The notes: generated by a model from the letters alone, not told the origin. A stretch of DNA of 64,000 bases from Gammaproteobacteria bacterium (GCA_022600955.1 JAHZJK010000024.1:248003-312002); one strand, 5' to 3'; shown: positions 19,845 through 29,693, counted from the first letter of the stretch. Program-made: numbers and translations.

Positions 19845-22271
19845 CTACTCGTAACGCAGCGCCCGGATGGGATTCGCTCTCGCGATACGGATGGCGTGTC
19901 CGGCGATCGTCGCCCACGCCAATAGTACCGAGACCAGGCCGGCGATTAGCAGAATGGCAAATCGCGAATTGATTCTGTCGGCGAAAAAGTCCAGGTAGAT
20001 TTGCGAACTGAAATAGGCAAGCGGCAAAGCAACCAACAATGCCCAAAGCACCGGGCGGGAAAACTGCCAGACTAGCAGACGCGCGATCTGTGCTGAGCTT
20101 GCGCCGAGTACTTTGCGAACACCAATCTCCTTGGTGCGCAATGCGGCCATGAAAGCGGCGAGCCCGAACAGACCGATCAGTGCGAGTGACAATGCGATAA
20201 ACGCGAATCCTGCGAGCGCCATATTCATGAAGCGCAGGATGTCATAAACATCATTAAATACTTCGTCGAGAAAGCGGCCTTGAATCGGATAGTTGGGTAT
20301 CACATCGTTCCAGACGCCTTCTATAGCATCTACCGTGTCCATTATGTTGCCACCCTTGATTCGAATGGAACCAATGCGCAGGCCAGCGGGAACATATTCG
20401 TAGAACCATGCTTTCTCCTGATTGAACAGGCCCACTATGTTTTGCGTCGGGACGACGCCAACTATCACGAATTCTCGTAGTGTCGACTCGGGGTCCAGCG
20501 TGTAGAAACTTTGGTTGATCGCCGCAGTGGCGCTCGCATATCCCAGTATCGGCAGTGCCAGCTCGTTGACCAGAACGTTAAGCACCTCCGACTCCTCTGT
20601 TCGGATGTCGTTGGTCATGTCGCGACTTAGCGGTCGGCCTGTGAGGACCGGAATGTCGTAAACTCTGAGAAAGTCGGGGGACATGTCGAGCCGCATTAGC
20701 GAGAACTCGGCAGCTTCATCCCCGGGAGTAGGAGTGAAGGTGCTGTTGCTGTTATTCTGCTCGTACGGCACCTGCGAAGAGAATGCCACGACATCAACGT
20801 TAGGCAGCGCTTCGAGTTCAACTTTTAGTGTGTCGAGGTTCTCCTCGATTCCCTCGACCCGCAGGCGGTCAATCGTATAGATTTCAGAGCGGGGAAACTC
20901 GTAGCTGGATTCCTTGATGCGCTCATTCTGCATGTAAACAATACTTACGGTTGCCAGCATGAACGCGGATATTGCAAATTGCACACCGATCATGAAGGAG
21001 CGCATCTTTGCACCCTTCTTGCCTTTCCTGGCAATGTCACGAAGCGCCTCGATTGGGCTTGTCTTGGTGATCAGCCAGGCGGGATAAAGACCCGCGAACA
21101 GTCCGACAAGGATGGTTGTGGCCAGAAGCCACGGTAAGGTGCTCGCGTAGTTCAGGGATAGAATCTTGCTGGAGGCGTTGTTGAACAGCGGGATAATGAT
21201 TTCCAATGCGGCGATCGCGATGATCATCGCAATCGTGGCAATAACCAGGCTCTCGATAAGAAACTGAGTGAGTAATTGTGTCTGCGTTGCACCCATTGTC
21301 TTGCGCATGCCGACCTCACGTGTGCGTCCAAGTGATTGCGCAGTGGCAAGATTGGTGTAATTGACGCACGCGATAACGAGAATCAGGAAACTCAGAAGCT
21401 GCACAGCGTCGATAACAGGAATTCCGATAAGATCCCATATAGCGGTATTCGCGCCGGAAATTGCGCTCACGGTGAAGCCAGAAATAACCTCAGTCTGGTC
21501 TTCGGGAACGAGTCGATCATAGAGGCTGTTCATTTGCCCTTGCAGCCAGTCCCTGTCAAAGCGCTCGTCGAGGAGCAAGTAGGTCATATTGCCCAATGAA
21601 AGGTTGTTCCAGTTGCCCTCGAGATCCCATTCACGCATCTTGTTGAGTGCAGTAATTGGTACAAGAAAACCCAGGTCCTCATCTTGTACCAGGCTGGAAC
21701 TAAAGTGCGAATTCAGTGGCACCTGCTTGATAATGGCAGCGACGTGGTAGTCGAACTCGTTGTCAAAAGTCACAACTTCACCAAGAACGTTTGTATGGCC
21801 GAAGTACTTGATAGCGACGTCGTCAGTAATCAATATTCCCGACGGGTCGTCGAGTGCTGTTTCATTACCGTGTATGTATTCGAAGTCAAATATTCGCAGG
21901 ATATCCGGGTCTGCAAAGCGGATGCCCTCGTAGAAGCTTTCCGACCCCATCGACAGTAAAAACTCTCGTAAGACAGTTCGTGCGACGCGCTCAACGTCTT
22001 CGAGTTCTGCCTCTACGATTGGCCCGACAGTGGTAAAGGTCGCATCCATGCGTTCAAAGCCAACATTGAGCTCTGGCGCCGCAATAGAGCCGATTGTGTA
22101 GATTCGATCGGCGTTCTGAAAAAACAGATCATGCGACTCTTCGTACTTGATCAGCAGGCTACCGAAGACGAAGATTGTGAGTCCGAGTGCAAGCCCGGAG
22201 ATATTGATCACCGCGAAACCTTTGTTCTTGCGCAGGTTACGCAGCGCGATAATGACATTGTTCAAGAACAT
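19845..22271 (-). CDS. ABC transporter permease, MacB/FtsX type with two FtsX cores
   Basis: NVIIALRNLRKNKGFAVINISGLALGL, RTREVGMRKTMGATQTQL and RTKEIGVRKVLGASSAQI repeated FtsX motifs. Confidence 0.93.
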   Translation of the reverse strand: MFLNNVIIALRNLRKNKGFAVINISGLALGLTIFVFGSLLIKYEESHDLFFQNADRIYTIGSIAAPELNVGFERMDATFTTVGPIVEAELEDVERVARTVLREFLLSMGSESFYEGIRFADPDILRIFDFEYIHGNETALDDPSGILITDDVAIKYFGHTNVLGEVVTFDNEFDYHVAAIIKQVPLNSHFSSSLVQDEDLGFLVPITALNKMREWDLEGNWNNLSLGNMTYLLLDERFDRDWLQGQMNSLYDRLVPEDQTEVISGFTVSAISGANTAIWDLIGIPVIDAVQLLSFLILVIACVNYTNLATAQSLGRTREVGMRKTMGATQTQLLTQFLIESLVIATIAMIIAIAALEIIIPLFNNASSKILSLNYASTLPWLLATTILVGLFAGLYPAWLITKTSPIEALRDIARKGKKGAKMRSFMIGVQFAISAFMLATVSIVYMQNERIKESSYEFPRSEIYTIDRLRVEGIEENLDTLKVELEALPNVDVVAFSSQVPYEQNNSNSTFTPTPGDEAAEFSLMRLDMSPDFLRVYDIPVLTGRPLSRDMTNDIRTEESEVLNVLVNELALPILGYASATAAINQSFYTLDPESTLREFVIVGVVPTQNIVGLFNQEKAWFYEYVPAGLRIGSIRIKGGNIMDTVDAIEGVWNDVIPNYPIQGRFLDEVFNDVYDILRFMNMALAGFAFIALSLALIGLFGLAAFMAALRTKEIGVRKVLGASSAQIARLLVWQFSRPVLWALLVALPLAYFSSQIYLDFFADRINSRFAILLIAGLVSVLLAWATIAGHAIRIARANPIRALRYE

Positions 22272-22295
22272 TGTTTTTTCCCGTCGAGATATTGC

Positions 22296-22976
22296 CTAAG
22301 CAGCGCGTGTATTTTCGGTCACGACGTGACCGTCGAACAGGTTCACTGTGCGGTGGGCGTAGTCAGCATGCGCCGGCGAGTGCGTGACCATAACTATAGT
22401 GGTGCCTTCTTTGTTCAGTGATCGGAGCAGTTCCATCACTTCCTGGCCGTGGACCGAGTCAAGGTTTCCTGTCGGCTCATCCGCAAGTATCAATGGTTGA
22501 TCACCAACTACCGCGCGTGCCACAGCAACGCGTTGTTGCTGTCCGCCGGATAGTTGCCCGGGCATATGCTTTGCGCGGTGCGCGATTCCCATGCGATCCA
22601 TCACCTTGGCGACACGCTGCTTGCGCTCTGATGCAGGCATGTCGTGATAGAGCAGGGCAAGTTCAATATTCTCGGCGACATTGAGTTCGTCGATCAGATT
22701 GAAACTCTGAAAAATGAAACCGATATTCTGCTTGCGAATCTTGCTGCGTTGAGCTTCAGAATAGGGTGCGACGTCCTCGTCAAAGAAAAAGTACTCACCT
22801 TCGGATGGGTTGTCGAGCATGCCAACAATGTTCAACAAAGTAGACTTGCCGCATCCCGACGGTCCCATGATTGCGACGAAATCACCTTGTTCGATTTCAA
22901 GGTTCACGCCGTTGAGTGCAACGGTTTCGACTTCGTCGGTTCTATAGATTTTGTACATATTGTGTAGCTTGAGCAT
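22296..22976 (-). CDS. ABC transporter ATP-binding protein, LolD/MacB type
   Basis: Walker A GPSGCGKST, signature LSGGQQQR, Walker B LILADEP. Confidence 0.96.
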   Translation of the reverse strand: MLKLHNMYKIYRTDEVETVALNGVNLEIEQGDFVAIMGPSGCGKSTLLNIVGMLDNPSEGEYFFFDEDVAPYSEAQRSKIRKQNIGFIFQSFNLIDELNVAENIELALLYHDMPASERKQRVAKVMDRMGIAHRAKHMPGQLSGGQQQRVAVARAVVGDQPLILADEPTGNLDSVHGQEVMELLRSLNKEGTTIVMVTHSPAHADYAHRTVNLFDGHVVTENTRAA

Positions 22977-23000
22977 TGCTTTAGTCCTCTTGGTGCAAGG

Positions 23001-24320
23001 CTATTCGCTATCAAGCGAAAGCCGGTCCATGTTTGTATAGCTGGTGTACGGTGAGGTAATAACCTTTTCGCCGGGTTCGAGGCCGTCGAGCACCTCGATA
23101 AAATCGACGTTACGTCTGCCGAGCCGCACCGTGCGCCGTATTGCTTCGCTGCCATCCGGCGAAACAACGAAAATCCAGTTGCCTCCCGTGTCCTGATAGA
23201 ACGAGCCATTTGGGATACGAATTACTTCTTCCGGGTCGCCAAGTGTCAGTCGGATTTGCATCGTTTGACCGCGGCGCAGTCCTGCAGGCTGCTCTGCAAG
23301 GGTCATGTCAACTTCGAATTGGCCGCCGTTGACCTGCGGGTATATCTTGGAAATTTCGAGTCGAATATCTCGTCCGTTGTGATCCGCAACAGCGACCTGT
23401 TGAAGGTCAACGCGGCCAAGATAGAACTCGTCGATCTTTACGTTCAACTTGTAGCCGTCCGGGTCATCGATCTGCCCAAGGCGACCTCCACGCACGATAG
23501 ATTGACCGATTTCAATATCGAAACCGGAGAGCTTTCCAGGTAGTGGTGCGCGTACGCTCAGGTCATCGATGTTCTTGCGAGCGAAACCGAGTCCAGCTTG
23601 TAGTTGTGCACCTGCATCGCGTAATTGAGAAAGTTGTTGTTGTTGCATGCGGGTACCCGTCGCCTGACTCTCGAGAGTCACATTCCGCCGCGCTACGTAG
23701 TAGTTCAGTTCATCGCGAAGGTCGTCCAGCTCAGACTGCGATACCAGATTGCGAGTTGCCAGGTCTTCCTGGCGATCGAGTGCTCGTCTCAGTCGGGTAA
23801 TCTGGTAGTCGATCTCGACCAGATTCCGTTTGTGTGACAAGCGGTTCTGCTCGAGTTGTAACTCAATAGTGCGCATGTTATTGAGCTGCTCGGTAACAGC
23901 AGCTTCGCGTCCAAGAACTTCGAGTTGCAAATTGGTATTCGAAAGGACTGCGATTGCGTCGCCGGCTTCTACCTGCGCGCCGTCCTCGACCAGAATCTGC
24001 TCGACTCGGCCACCTTCTATCGCATCCAGGTACACGGTGCTGCGTGGCACGAGCTGACCACGGGCCGGAATGATGTCCTCAAATGTGCCGACGGTTACTG
24101 CGTCAACGCCAATGCGTTGCGAGTCAATGCTAAGAGATCGTCCTCCGCTTACGGTACTGATGAACCACCAGCCGAAAGCGATGACAAGTAACACGGCTGC
24201 TGCATAGCTGGCCTTTTTCGTCCATGGAGTCTCCCTGACCACCTTGCGGTCCATGCTCTGGCCCGAGACTCCCATGCCAGGTGTTGGCGTTGCGCCCTTG
24301 AGCTTTCGTATTTTGTCCAT
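23001..24320 (-). CDS. Periplasmic adaptor (HlyD/MFP family) of efflux system
   Basis: TM anchor, EGGRVEQILVEDGAQVEAGDAIAVL, VRAPLPGKLSG, coiled-coil hairpin. Track start (24344) lies upstream of the predicted TSS; the start may be at 24320, 24275 or 24254. Confidence 0.88.
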   Translation of the reverse strand: MDKIRKLKGATPTPGMGVSGQSMDRKVVRETPWTKKASYAAAVLLVIAFGWWFISTVSGGRSLSIDSQRIGVDAVTVGTFEDIIPARGQLVPRSTVYLDAIEGGRVEQILVEDGAQVEAGDAIAVLSNTNLQLEVLGREAAVTEQLNNMRTIELQLEQNRLSHKRNLVEIDYQITRLRRALDRQEDLATRNLVSQSELDDLRDELNYYVARRNVTLESQATGTRMQQQQLSQLRDAGAQLQAGLGFARKNIDDLSVRAPLPGKLSGFDIEIGQSIVRGGRLGQIDDPDGYKLNVKIDEFYLGRVDLQQVAVADHNGRDIRLEISKIYPQVNGGQFEVDMTLAEQPAGLRRGQTMQIRLTLGDPEEVIRIPNGSFYQDTGGNWIFVVSPDGSEAIRRTVRLGRRNVDFIEVLDGLEPGEKVITSPYTSYTNMDRLSLDSE

Positions 24321-24332
24321 ACACGCATACAT

Positions 24333-24348
24333 AGCAAGTCGCATGCCA
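24333..24348 (-). promoter_or_regulatory. Predicted sigma-54 (-24/-12) promoter for efflux operon
   Basis: Minus strand TGGCATGCGACTTGCT versus TGGCACG-N4-TTGCW: one mismatch, exact GG-N10-GC spacing. Confidence 0.7.
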
Positions 24349-24354
24349 AGTTAT

Positions 24355-24376
24355 AACTGTTTGTTTTAAAACAGTT
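24355..24376. repeat. Inverted repeat in divergent efflux/regulator intergenic region
   Basis: AACTGTTT-gtttta-AAACAGTT, perfect 8-bp arms. Confidence 0.6.
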
Positions 24377-24388
24377 TTGAGGTTTAAG

Positions 24389-25840
24389 GTGTGGCGAAAC
24401 TGTACGTTATCGAACACTAAGTGTACGATTCCGGACAGTCTCGGGAGCACTGCACTGGACAAGACAGGCACCATTTTGATCGTCGATGACGATGAAGACA
24501 TCCTGACTGCGGGACGATTGCTGCTGCGCCGAGCTTTCGCCACCGTCGAAACGTCCAACAACCCGGAGCAGATTCCGGACTTTCTTGCCAGCCGTACTTT
24601 TGACGCGGTCCTTCTTGATATGAACTTCGGCCCAGGGGAATCTTCGGGAACTCAGGGCATGCAGTGGCTGCAGCACATTCTGAAGATCGACCCACAGATG
24701 GTGGTCGTGATGATCACGGCACACGGCAGCATGAGCACGGCGGTCGAAGCGATGAAGCTCGGCGCGACTGACTTCGTTGCCAAGCCCTGGCGCAACGAGA
24801 AAGTTATCGCCACGGTGTCGGCAGCCGTGAAACTAGGCCGTAGCCGCAGAGAATCTGCAATCCTGAAACAGGCAAATCAGGTATTGCTGAAAGAAACCGC
24901 TACACGAGATAGCAAGATCGTCGGCGATTCAGAAGAGATGCAAGCGGTGTTTTCTATCGTAGAGCGCGCGGCACCCACTGATGCGAACGTCTTGATTCTC
25001 GGTGAGAATGGAACCGGAAAGGAGCTGCTAGCCAGAGAACTGCATCAGCAATCGCACCGCGCTGGAAACGGCTTTCTCACCATAGATATGGGATCGCTAA
25101 GCGAGTCTTTGTTCGAGTCCGAACTCTTTGGGCATACAAAGGGTGCGTTTACTGATGCCAGCGAAGACCGGATGGGCCGTTTGCAGGCAGCCAACGGCGG
25201 CACCATTTTTCTCGATGAAGTTGGTAATTTGCCGCTGCATTTGCAAGTAAAACTGTTGCGTGTTCTTGAAGAACGCAGCGTGACGCCGGTGGGTACAAAC
25301 GAGTCTGTTCCGATCGACGTGCGGGTAATTTCCGCTACTAATGTCGCTCCAAAGCAACTAAAAGACGCGGCTCACTTTCGACAGGACCTGTTGTTCCGGC
25401 TGAACACAGTTGAGCTCACGGTGCCTCCATTGCGAGACAGGAAGTCCGACATTCTTCCCATTGCAAAGCACTATGCCGGCATTTACTCGCGCAAATACGG
25501 CGGAAAAATACGGCGCTATTCGGAGGCCGCAGAGACTGCGCTTATGGCATACGACTGGCCGGGTAATGTTCGCGCACTGCGACATGCTGTAGAGCGCTCA
25601 ATTATCCTCGCGGAAGGAGAAACGATTGAGCCCTGTGACTTGCAGCTCGACTACACTGACTTGCCAGTTAATGTCGACAGTGTCGCGGCCGCGCCTGCGA
25701 TGCTGAATCTGGATCACCTGGAGAAAGAGACTGTCCAGAAAGCGCTGCGCAAACATGGTTTCAATATTTCACGCGCCGCAGCTGAACTCGGATTGACCCG
25801 GGCGTCGCTTTATCGGCGTATGGAAAAGCATGATCTTTAG
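24389..25840 (+). CDS. NtrC-family sigma-54-dependent response regulator
   Basis: Receiver ILIVDDDEDILTAGRLLL...DAVLLDMNF; AAA+ Walker A GENGTGKE, GAFTDA loop, FLDEVGN; Fis-type C-terminal HTH. GTG 24389 with GAGG 5' preferred over the TTG at 24377. Confidence 0.9.
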   Translation: MWRNCTLSNTKCTIPDSLGSTALDKTGTILIVDDDEDILTAGRLLLRRAFATVETSNNPEQIPDFLASRTFDAVLLDMNFGPGESSGTQGMQWLQHILKIDPQMVVVMITAHGSMSTAVEAMKLGATDFVAKPWRNEKVIATVSAAVKLGRSRRESAILKQANQVLLKETATRDSKIVGDSEEMQAVFSIVERAAPTDANVLILGENGTGKELLARELHQQSHRAGNGFLTIDMGSLSESLFESELFGHTKGAFTDASEDRMGRLQAANGGTIFLDEVGNLPLHLQVKLLRVLEERSVTPVGTNESVPIDVRVISATNVAPKQLKDAAHFRQDLLFRLNTVELTVPPLRDRKSDILPIAKHYAGIYSRKYGGKIRRYSEAAETALMAYDWPGNVRALRHAVERSIILAEGETIEPCDLQLDYTDLPVNVDSVAAAPAMLNLDHLEKETVQKALRKHGFNISRAAAELGLTRASLYRRMEKHDL

Positions 25841-27182
25841 ACAATTCACGCTGCTGCTGATCGTGCGGTTGACGCTTGTCGGCTTTGCAATGGCGGTGTT
25901 GGTGTGGCTTGCTCTGCGGCCCGGTTATCACAGTGCTATGTTAATCAGCGGCACGATCCTGTTATTGCTCTCTGCCGAGCTCTGGCGATTTGTCAGTCGG
26001 ACCAACCGCGAGGTCGTGAGGTTCCTGGGCGCGGCCCGTTACGCTGACTACTCACAGCGTTTCGACTTCTCAAATGACGGGGCGGGATTCCGCGCACTTG
26101 GTGAGGCGTTCACCGACATCATTGGTCGAATGCGCGAGCGGCGCGCCGATCAGGAGCTCGAAGTTCGCCGGCTACGGGCGCTGATCGAGCATATCCCGGT
26201 GCCACTGCTGACGTTGCATAGCGATGAGGCCATATCATTGCAGAACAATGCATCGCGACGCTTGTTCGGTGCAGAGCATGTCACACGACTGCGAGACCTT
26301 CGAAAGTTTGGAACCAGCTTCGCCGACGCAGTTTCCAGTGCAGTTCCAGGCGAAAGGCGACTGGTTACTTTCGCCGTTGAGGGAATCGAATACCACCTGA
26401 CGCTCGCAACAACAGAAATCATTATCGCGGGACAGAGTGAACGCCTGGTGTCGCTTCAGGATATTCAGTCGGAGCTGGACGCGACTCAGGCGGAAGCCTG
26501 GGAAGATCTTGTGCGAGTACTGACACACGAGATAATGAACTCGATAACCCCGGTGACGTCTTTGGCAATGACCGCTTCGGACGTTGTCGACGACGTGCTA
26601 CGAAAACAGAAGCTGGGCGACCCGCTTGACGAAGACCTTGAAGACTTGCGGGATGCGGTAACAACGGTTGCGCGACGATCAAAGAGCCTTACACAGTTCG
26701 TTGACAGCTACCGGCAGATATCGCGACTCGCGCCGCCAGAAAAGAAGCGCGTTCACCTGGGTGATCTGTTCGCGAGCGCAGCACAGCTCGCGAAGTCTGA
26801 GTGGCCGGAGACCGACCTGGAGGTCGATGTTGTCGTTACACCGTCAGAGCTCGACGTCTTTGCTGATCGTGACTTGCTGGAGCCGGTACTCCTGAACTTG
26901 CTGCGCAACGCGTGGCAGAGTACGCGGCAAATTGACAGACCAATGATAAGCTTGAGTGGGCGCCTGAATCGTCGCAATAACGTCGTTATCGAAATAGCGG
27001 ATAATGGACCAGGAGTACCTGACTCGATTGCCAAGAAAATTTTCGTACCGTTCTTCACAACGAAGGAGGGCGGGTCCGGAGTTGGACTGGCGCTTGCTCG
27101 ACAGGTCATGATCGCTCATGGAGGCTTCATTCGCCTGAGCCGAAACGACTCAGGCGGGGCGACATTCAGTCTTACATTCTAG
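25830..27182 (+). CDS. Sensor histidine kinase
   Basis: H-box VLTHEIMNSITPVTSLA, N-box LLNLLRNAWQS, G-boxes DNGPGVPD and KEGGSGVGLALARQVM; overlaps regulator gene by 11 nt. Confidence 0.94.
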   Translation: MIFRQFTLLLIVRLTLVGFAMAVLVWLALRPGYHSAMLISGTILLLLSAELWRFVSRTNREVVRFLGAARYADYSQRFDFSNDGAGFRALGEAFTDIIGRMRERRADQELEVRRLRALIEHIPVPLLTLHSDEAISLQNNASRRLFGAEHVTRLRDLRKFGTSFADAVSSAVPGERRLVTFAVEGIEYHLTLATTEIIIAGQSERLVSLQDIQSELDATQAEAWEDLVRVLTHEIMNSITPVTSLAMTASDVVDDVLRKQKLGDPLDEDLEDLRDAVTTVARRSKSLTQFVDSYRQISRLAPPEKKRVHLGDLFASAAQLAKSEWPETDLEVDVVVTPSELDVFADRDLLEPVLLNLLRNAWQSTRQIDRPMISLSGRLNRRNNVVIEIADNGPGVPDSIAKKIFVPFFTTKEGGSGVGLALARQVMIAHGGFIRLSRNDSGGATFSLTF

Positions 27183-27555
27183 GCTGGCCGCCGCTAATCA
27201 GACTATCCAGATAGTCGTATGCCTGATCGGAATCAGACTGAGCAATGCCGAACAAGGCCGCTTCGCGCATGTGCTTGTCGAGTTCTCTCATTTCAACGAA
27301 TTGCCGAAACCACAGATAGCTCTCGCTGGCTGCGACAAGGCCGTGGTCGGTCACTTCGCCTTTTGGTGGTCGGATGCAGTCACCGTCGTGGGTACGAATC
27401 CGTGTCGGTCTGCCGTCTTGCAGACGAACATAGACAGTCGTCTCATGCTTGTTGTCGATCTGCCAGCGGTGCCAGCCCGAGGCACTATTTCCCGGGAGGT
27501 CGGCCGCGGCGACACCGCCGCACAAAAGCAAGGCGGCAAACAGGAGGGTGCGCAT
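27172..27555 (-). CDS. Hypothetical secreted protein
   Basis: Signal peptide MRTLLFAALLLCGGVAAA; start codon overlaps the upstream stop by 1 nt (TGATG). Confidence 0.65.
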   Translation of the reverse strand: MRTLLFAALLLCGGVAAADLPGNSASGWHRWQIDNKHETTVYVRLQDGRPTRIRTHDGDCIRPPKGEVTDHGLVAASESYLWFRQFVEMRELDKHMREAALFGIAQSDSDQAYDYLDSLISGGQPRM

Positions 27556-28445
27556 CAGAGTCCACCATCCAGAGCAGCATCGACCAGCTGCCATACTTCA
27601 TCACTCCCCATCATGACGAGATACTCCAGCAGCTCTTTCTTCTCGGCGGGGCTATCCGACGCGCGGTACAACTCAATTACGCCAGTGTCATGCCCGGAAA
27701 TCAGCATGCCGTCCAGTGCGGCTTCCCGAATTCTCTCAGATTGCGCATCTTTATAGATTTGCACGAGTGTGGTACCAACGTCGTCGCCACCAACGATACC
27801 CATTGCCTCGATCGCTTCTGCCTGCAATTCAGGCTTACTGCTGTCCTGTGCAATGTTTTTCAATGCATCAAGATCACCCGAAATTGCGTAAGCATCTATC
27901 AGTTCCTCTGAAGCTCCGACCCGACTGCTAAGTTCGCGAAGTTCTTCACGCGCGCCCATCGCACCAAGCATGTCGACAGCCTCTTCAAAATCGTCACCTT
28001 CAGCGGTCACGGCGATATCGAAAATGGCCTGCTTGTCATCGGCGATCAGGTAAGCCTCCAGTACTGCCTCACGCGTCTCGCTGCCGCCAGATGCGTAAAT
28101 CTCTCGCAGTCCCTCGAGGCTTGTGTCATTGCCGCCGATACCGATCATGCGTATGGCTTCTGCCTGCAGCTCGCCATTTGCCTCGGTTGCGAAACGCATC
28201 AGCGTTGCCTGTGCCTCCGGCTTGTCGATCTGGCTCAAAACGAACAGGGCTTTTTCCTTGGCGTCAGCGCTATGGTCGCCTGCGAGCACTTTGTTGACGA
28301 GCGGCAGGGCACGTTCAGGCGGAGCGGAAATTAACGCCTCAATAGCGGCCATTTTCAGCTCTTCGGCTGCGTTGTCCTGTGCAGCGGCATTCGATGCTAG
28401 CAGCAGTGCAGTAATCAAGATGGTAAGTTTTGCCAGAGATTTCAT
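27555..28445 (-). CDS. Secreted HEAT-repeat protein
   Basis: Signal peptide, repeating ~30-aa helical units (QAEAIRMIGIGGNDTSLEGLREIYASGGSETREAVLEAYLI / QAEAIEAMGIVGGDDVGTTLVQIYKDAQSERIREAALDGMLI). Confidence 0.8.
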   Translation of the reverse strand: MKSLAKLTILITALLLASNAAAQDNAAEELKMAAIEALISAPPERALPLVNKVLAGDHSADAKEKALFVLSQIDKPEAQATLMRFATEANGELQAEAIRMIGIGGNDTSLEGLREIYASGGSETREAVLEAYLIADDKQAIFDIAVTAEGDDFEEAVDMLGAMGAREELRELSSRVGASEELIDAYAISGDLDALKNIAQDSSKPELQAEAIEAMGIVGGDDVGTTLVQIYKDAQSERIREAALDGMLISGHDTGVIELYRASDSPAEKKELLEYLVMMGSDEVWQLVDAALDGGL

Positions 28446-28458
28446 GTCAGTCCTTCAA

Positions 28459-29088
28459 TCAGGTTGTTTGTGAATCATCTGATGACTCACGGGCTAACTT
28501 CGTTAGCATTACTTTCAGTTCAAAAGAGAGCTGCTCTCGCAAGGCAGCAGCATCTGCCGGTGCGATATCGTCGGCGGCGAGGCGCAATAATATAGGCTCG
28601 AAGGCGCGCAATACGCGTGCAAGTCTGGGTGCGTTGCCGTTCTCCGCAGCGGCTTCGTACAGGCGATTTTGCTCAACAATGTCGAGCACCATTGTTGTTA
28701 CGTCAGTGTCTTCATTGACGTCGACCAGCATTTGCTGGCTTTCTCGCAAGTGGTAGTGAAGCCCGCGCGCCAATGCTACAGGCACCGCTTTCGGTGGTTC
28801 CGCAACACCGTTGTTTTCGGTTGCGACAGTGTGTCCTGGGGGCAGGTCGAGCACCTTTGGCTTGTCCCACTGATAACCTATACCGACGCCCAGTGCGAGT
28901 GCCGCTGTGACGGCCATGCCAAACAGGAAAGACACGGGATGCCAGCCCGCCCTGGGTGCTGCTTCACGGCCACGCTCCAATGCAGCCGCCTCGTCAATTG
29001 ACGCATGCCACTGTTGTACCAGATGCGCTGGTGCCTTGTGTGTCTCGGCGCGGTGTGCCGCGACAAGTTCGTCGATATTCTCAGTCAT
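28459..29088 (-). CDS. Putative anti-sigma factor (single TM protein)
   Basis: Position after and 8-nt overlap with ECF sigma gene; cytosolic N-term, one TM (SFLFGMAVTAALALGVGIGY), periplasmic helical domain. No HxxxCxxC zinc motif. Confidence 0.6.
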   Translation of the reverse strand: MTENIDELVAAHRAETHKAPAHLVQQWHASIDEAAALERGREAAPRAGWHPVSFLFGMAVTAALALGVGIGYQWDKPKVLDLPPGHTVATENNGVAEPPKAVPVALARGLHYHLRESQQMLVDVNEDTDVTTMVLDIVEQNRLYEAAAENGNAPRLARVLRAFEPILLRLAADDIAPADAAALREQLSFELKVMLTKLARESSDDSQTT

Positions 29089-29620
29089 AATTCTCTACCT
29101 TCATGTGGTGCATGCTGATGCGCAACTTCTTTACCGCACGATGCACAGCCTGTTTAACCTGACCTTCGTTAAGGCCCAGCTCTTCGGCAATTTCGCGTGC
29201 CCGCCATTGTTCCAGGTGTTTCAGGACAAAGCAGACGCGCTCTACTTCTGTCAGGCGGGCCAGCGCCTGGGCAAGATCGCATTCCAGCTCGTGTTCTTCC
29301 CAGGCCTGGTGAGGCGTTACGTCGTCGCTTTCATAGTCTGCCTCGAACGCTGAGAACATTCCGGGCTTGCTCTTGCGGATCAGGTTCAGCGCGGCGTTGA
29401 TTGCGATACGGTGAATCCAGGTATCGAGCCTTGCGGTCTGCTCAAACTGGTGGCGCTTGTTCCAGGCATTGAGCAAGGCGTCCTGGACAGCATCCGCGGC
29501 CAGATCCGGGTTACGGGTAATTTTCAGGCACGCCGAATACCAGCGGTCCGACCGGGTCGATATCGCCTCGTGAAAATCCGCTTGCGTCGGCATTCCACCG
29601 GAATTCATTGCTGCCACCAT
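29081..29620 (-). CDS. ECF-type RNA polymerase sigma factor
   Basis: DAVQDALLNAW...DTWIHRIAINAALNLIRK, REIAEELGLNEGQVKQAVHRAVKKLR (sigma2 and sigma4). Confidence 0.92.
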   Translation of the reverse strand: MVAAMNSGGMPTQADFHEAISTRSDRWYSACLKITRNPDLAADAVQDALLNAWNKRHQFEQTARLDTWIHRIAINAALNLIRKSKPGMFSAFEADYESDDVTPHQAWEEHELECDLAQALARLTEVERVCFVLKHLEQWRAREIAEELGLNEGQVKQAVHRAVKKLRISMHHMKVENYD

Positions 29621-29662
29621 TAGAGCTTGGATGCAAAGCTGGCAGAAAAGGTTAGCAAAGAA

Positions 29663-29693
29663 AACGGCCCCGTAGTTTCCTGACGGGGCCGTT
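29663..29693 (-). terminator. Rho-independent terminator downstream of ompW
   Basis: AACGGCCCCGT-N9-ACGGGGCCGTT stem; on minus strand followed by TTTCTTTG. Confidence 0.75.

Noticed and set aside
21786-21800. Partial LacI-operator-like sequence AACGTTTGTATGG
   Set aside because: Only a half-site, inside the coding region of the ABC permease; not palindromic.
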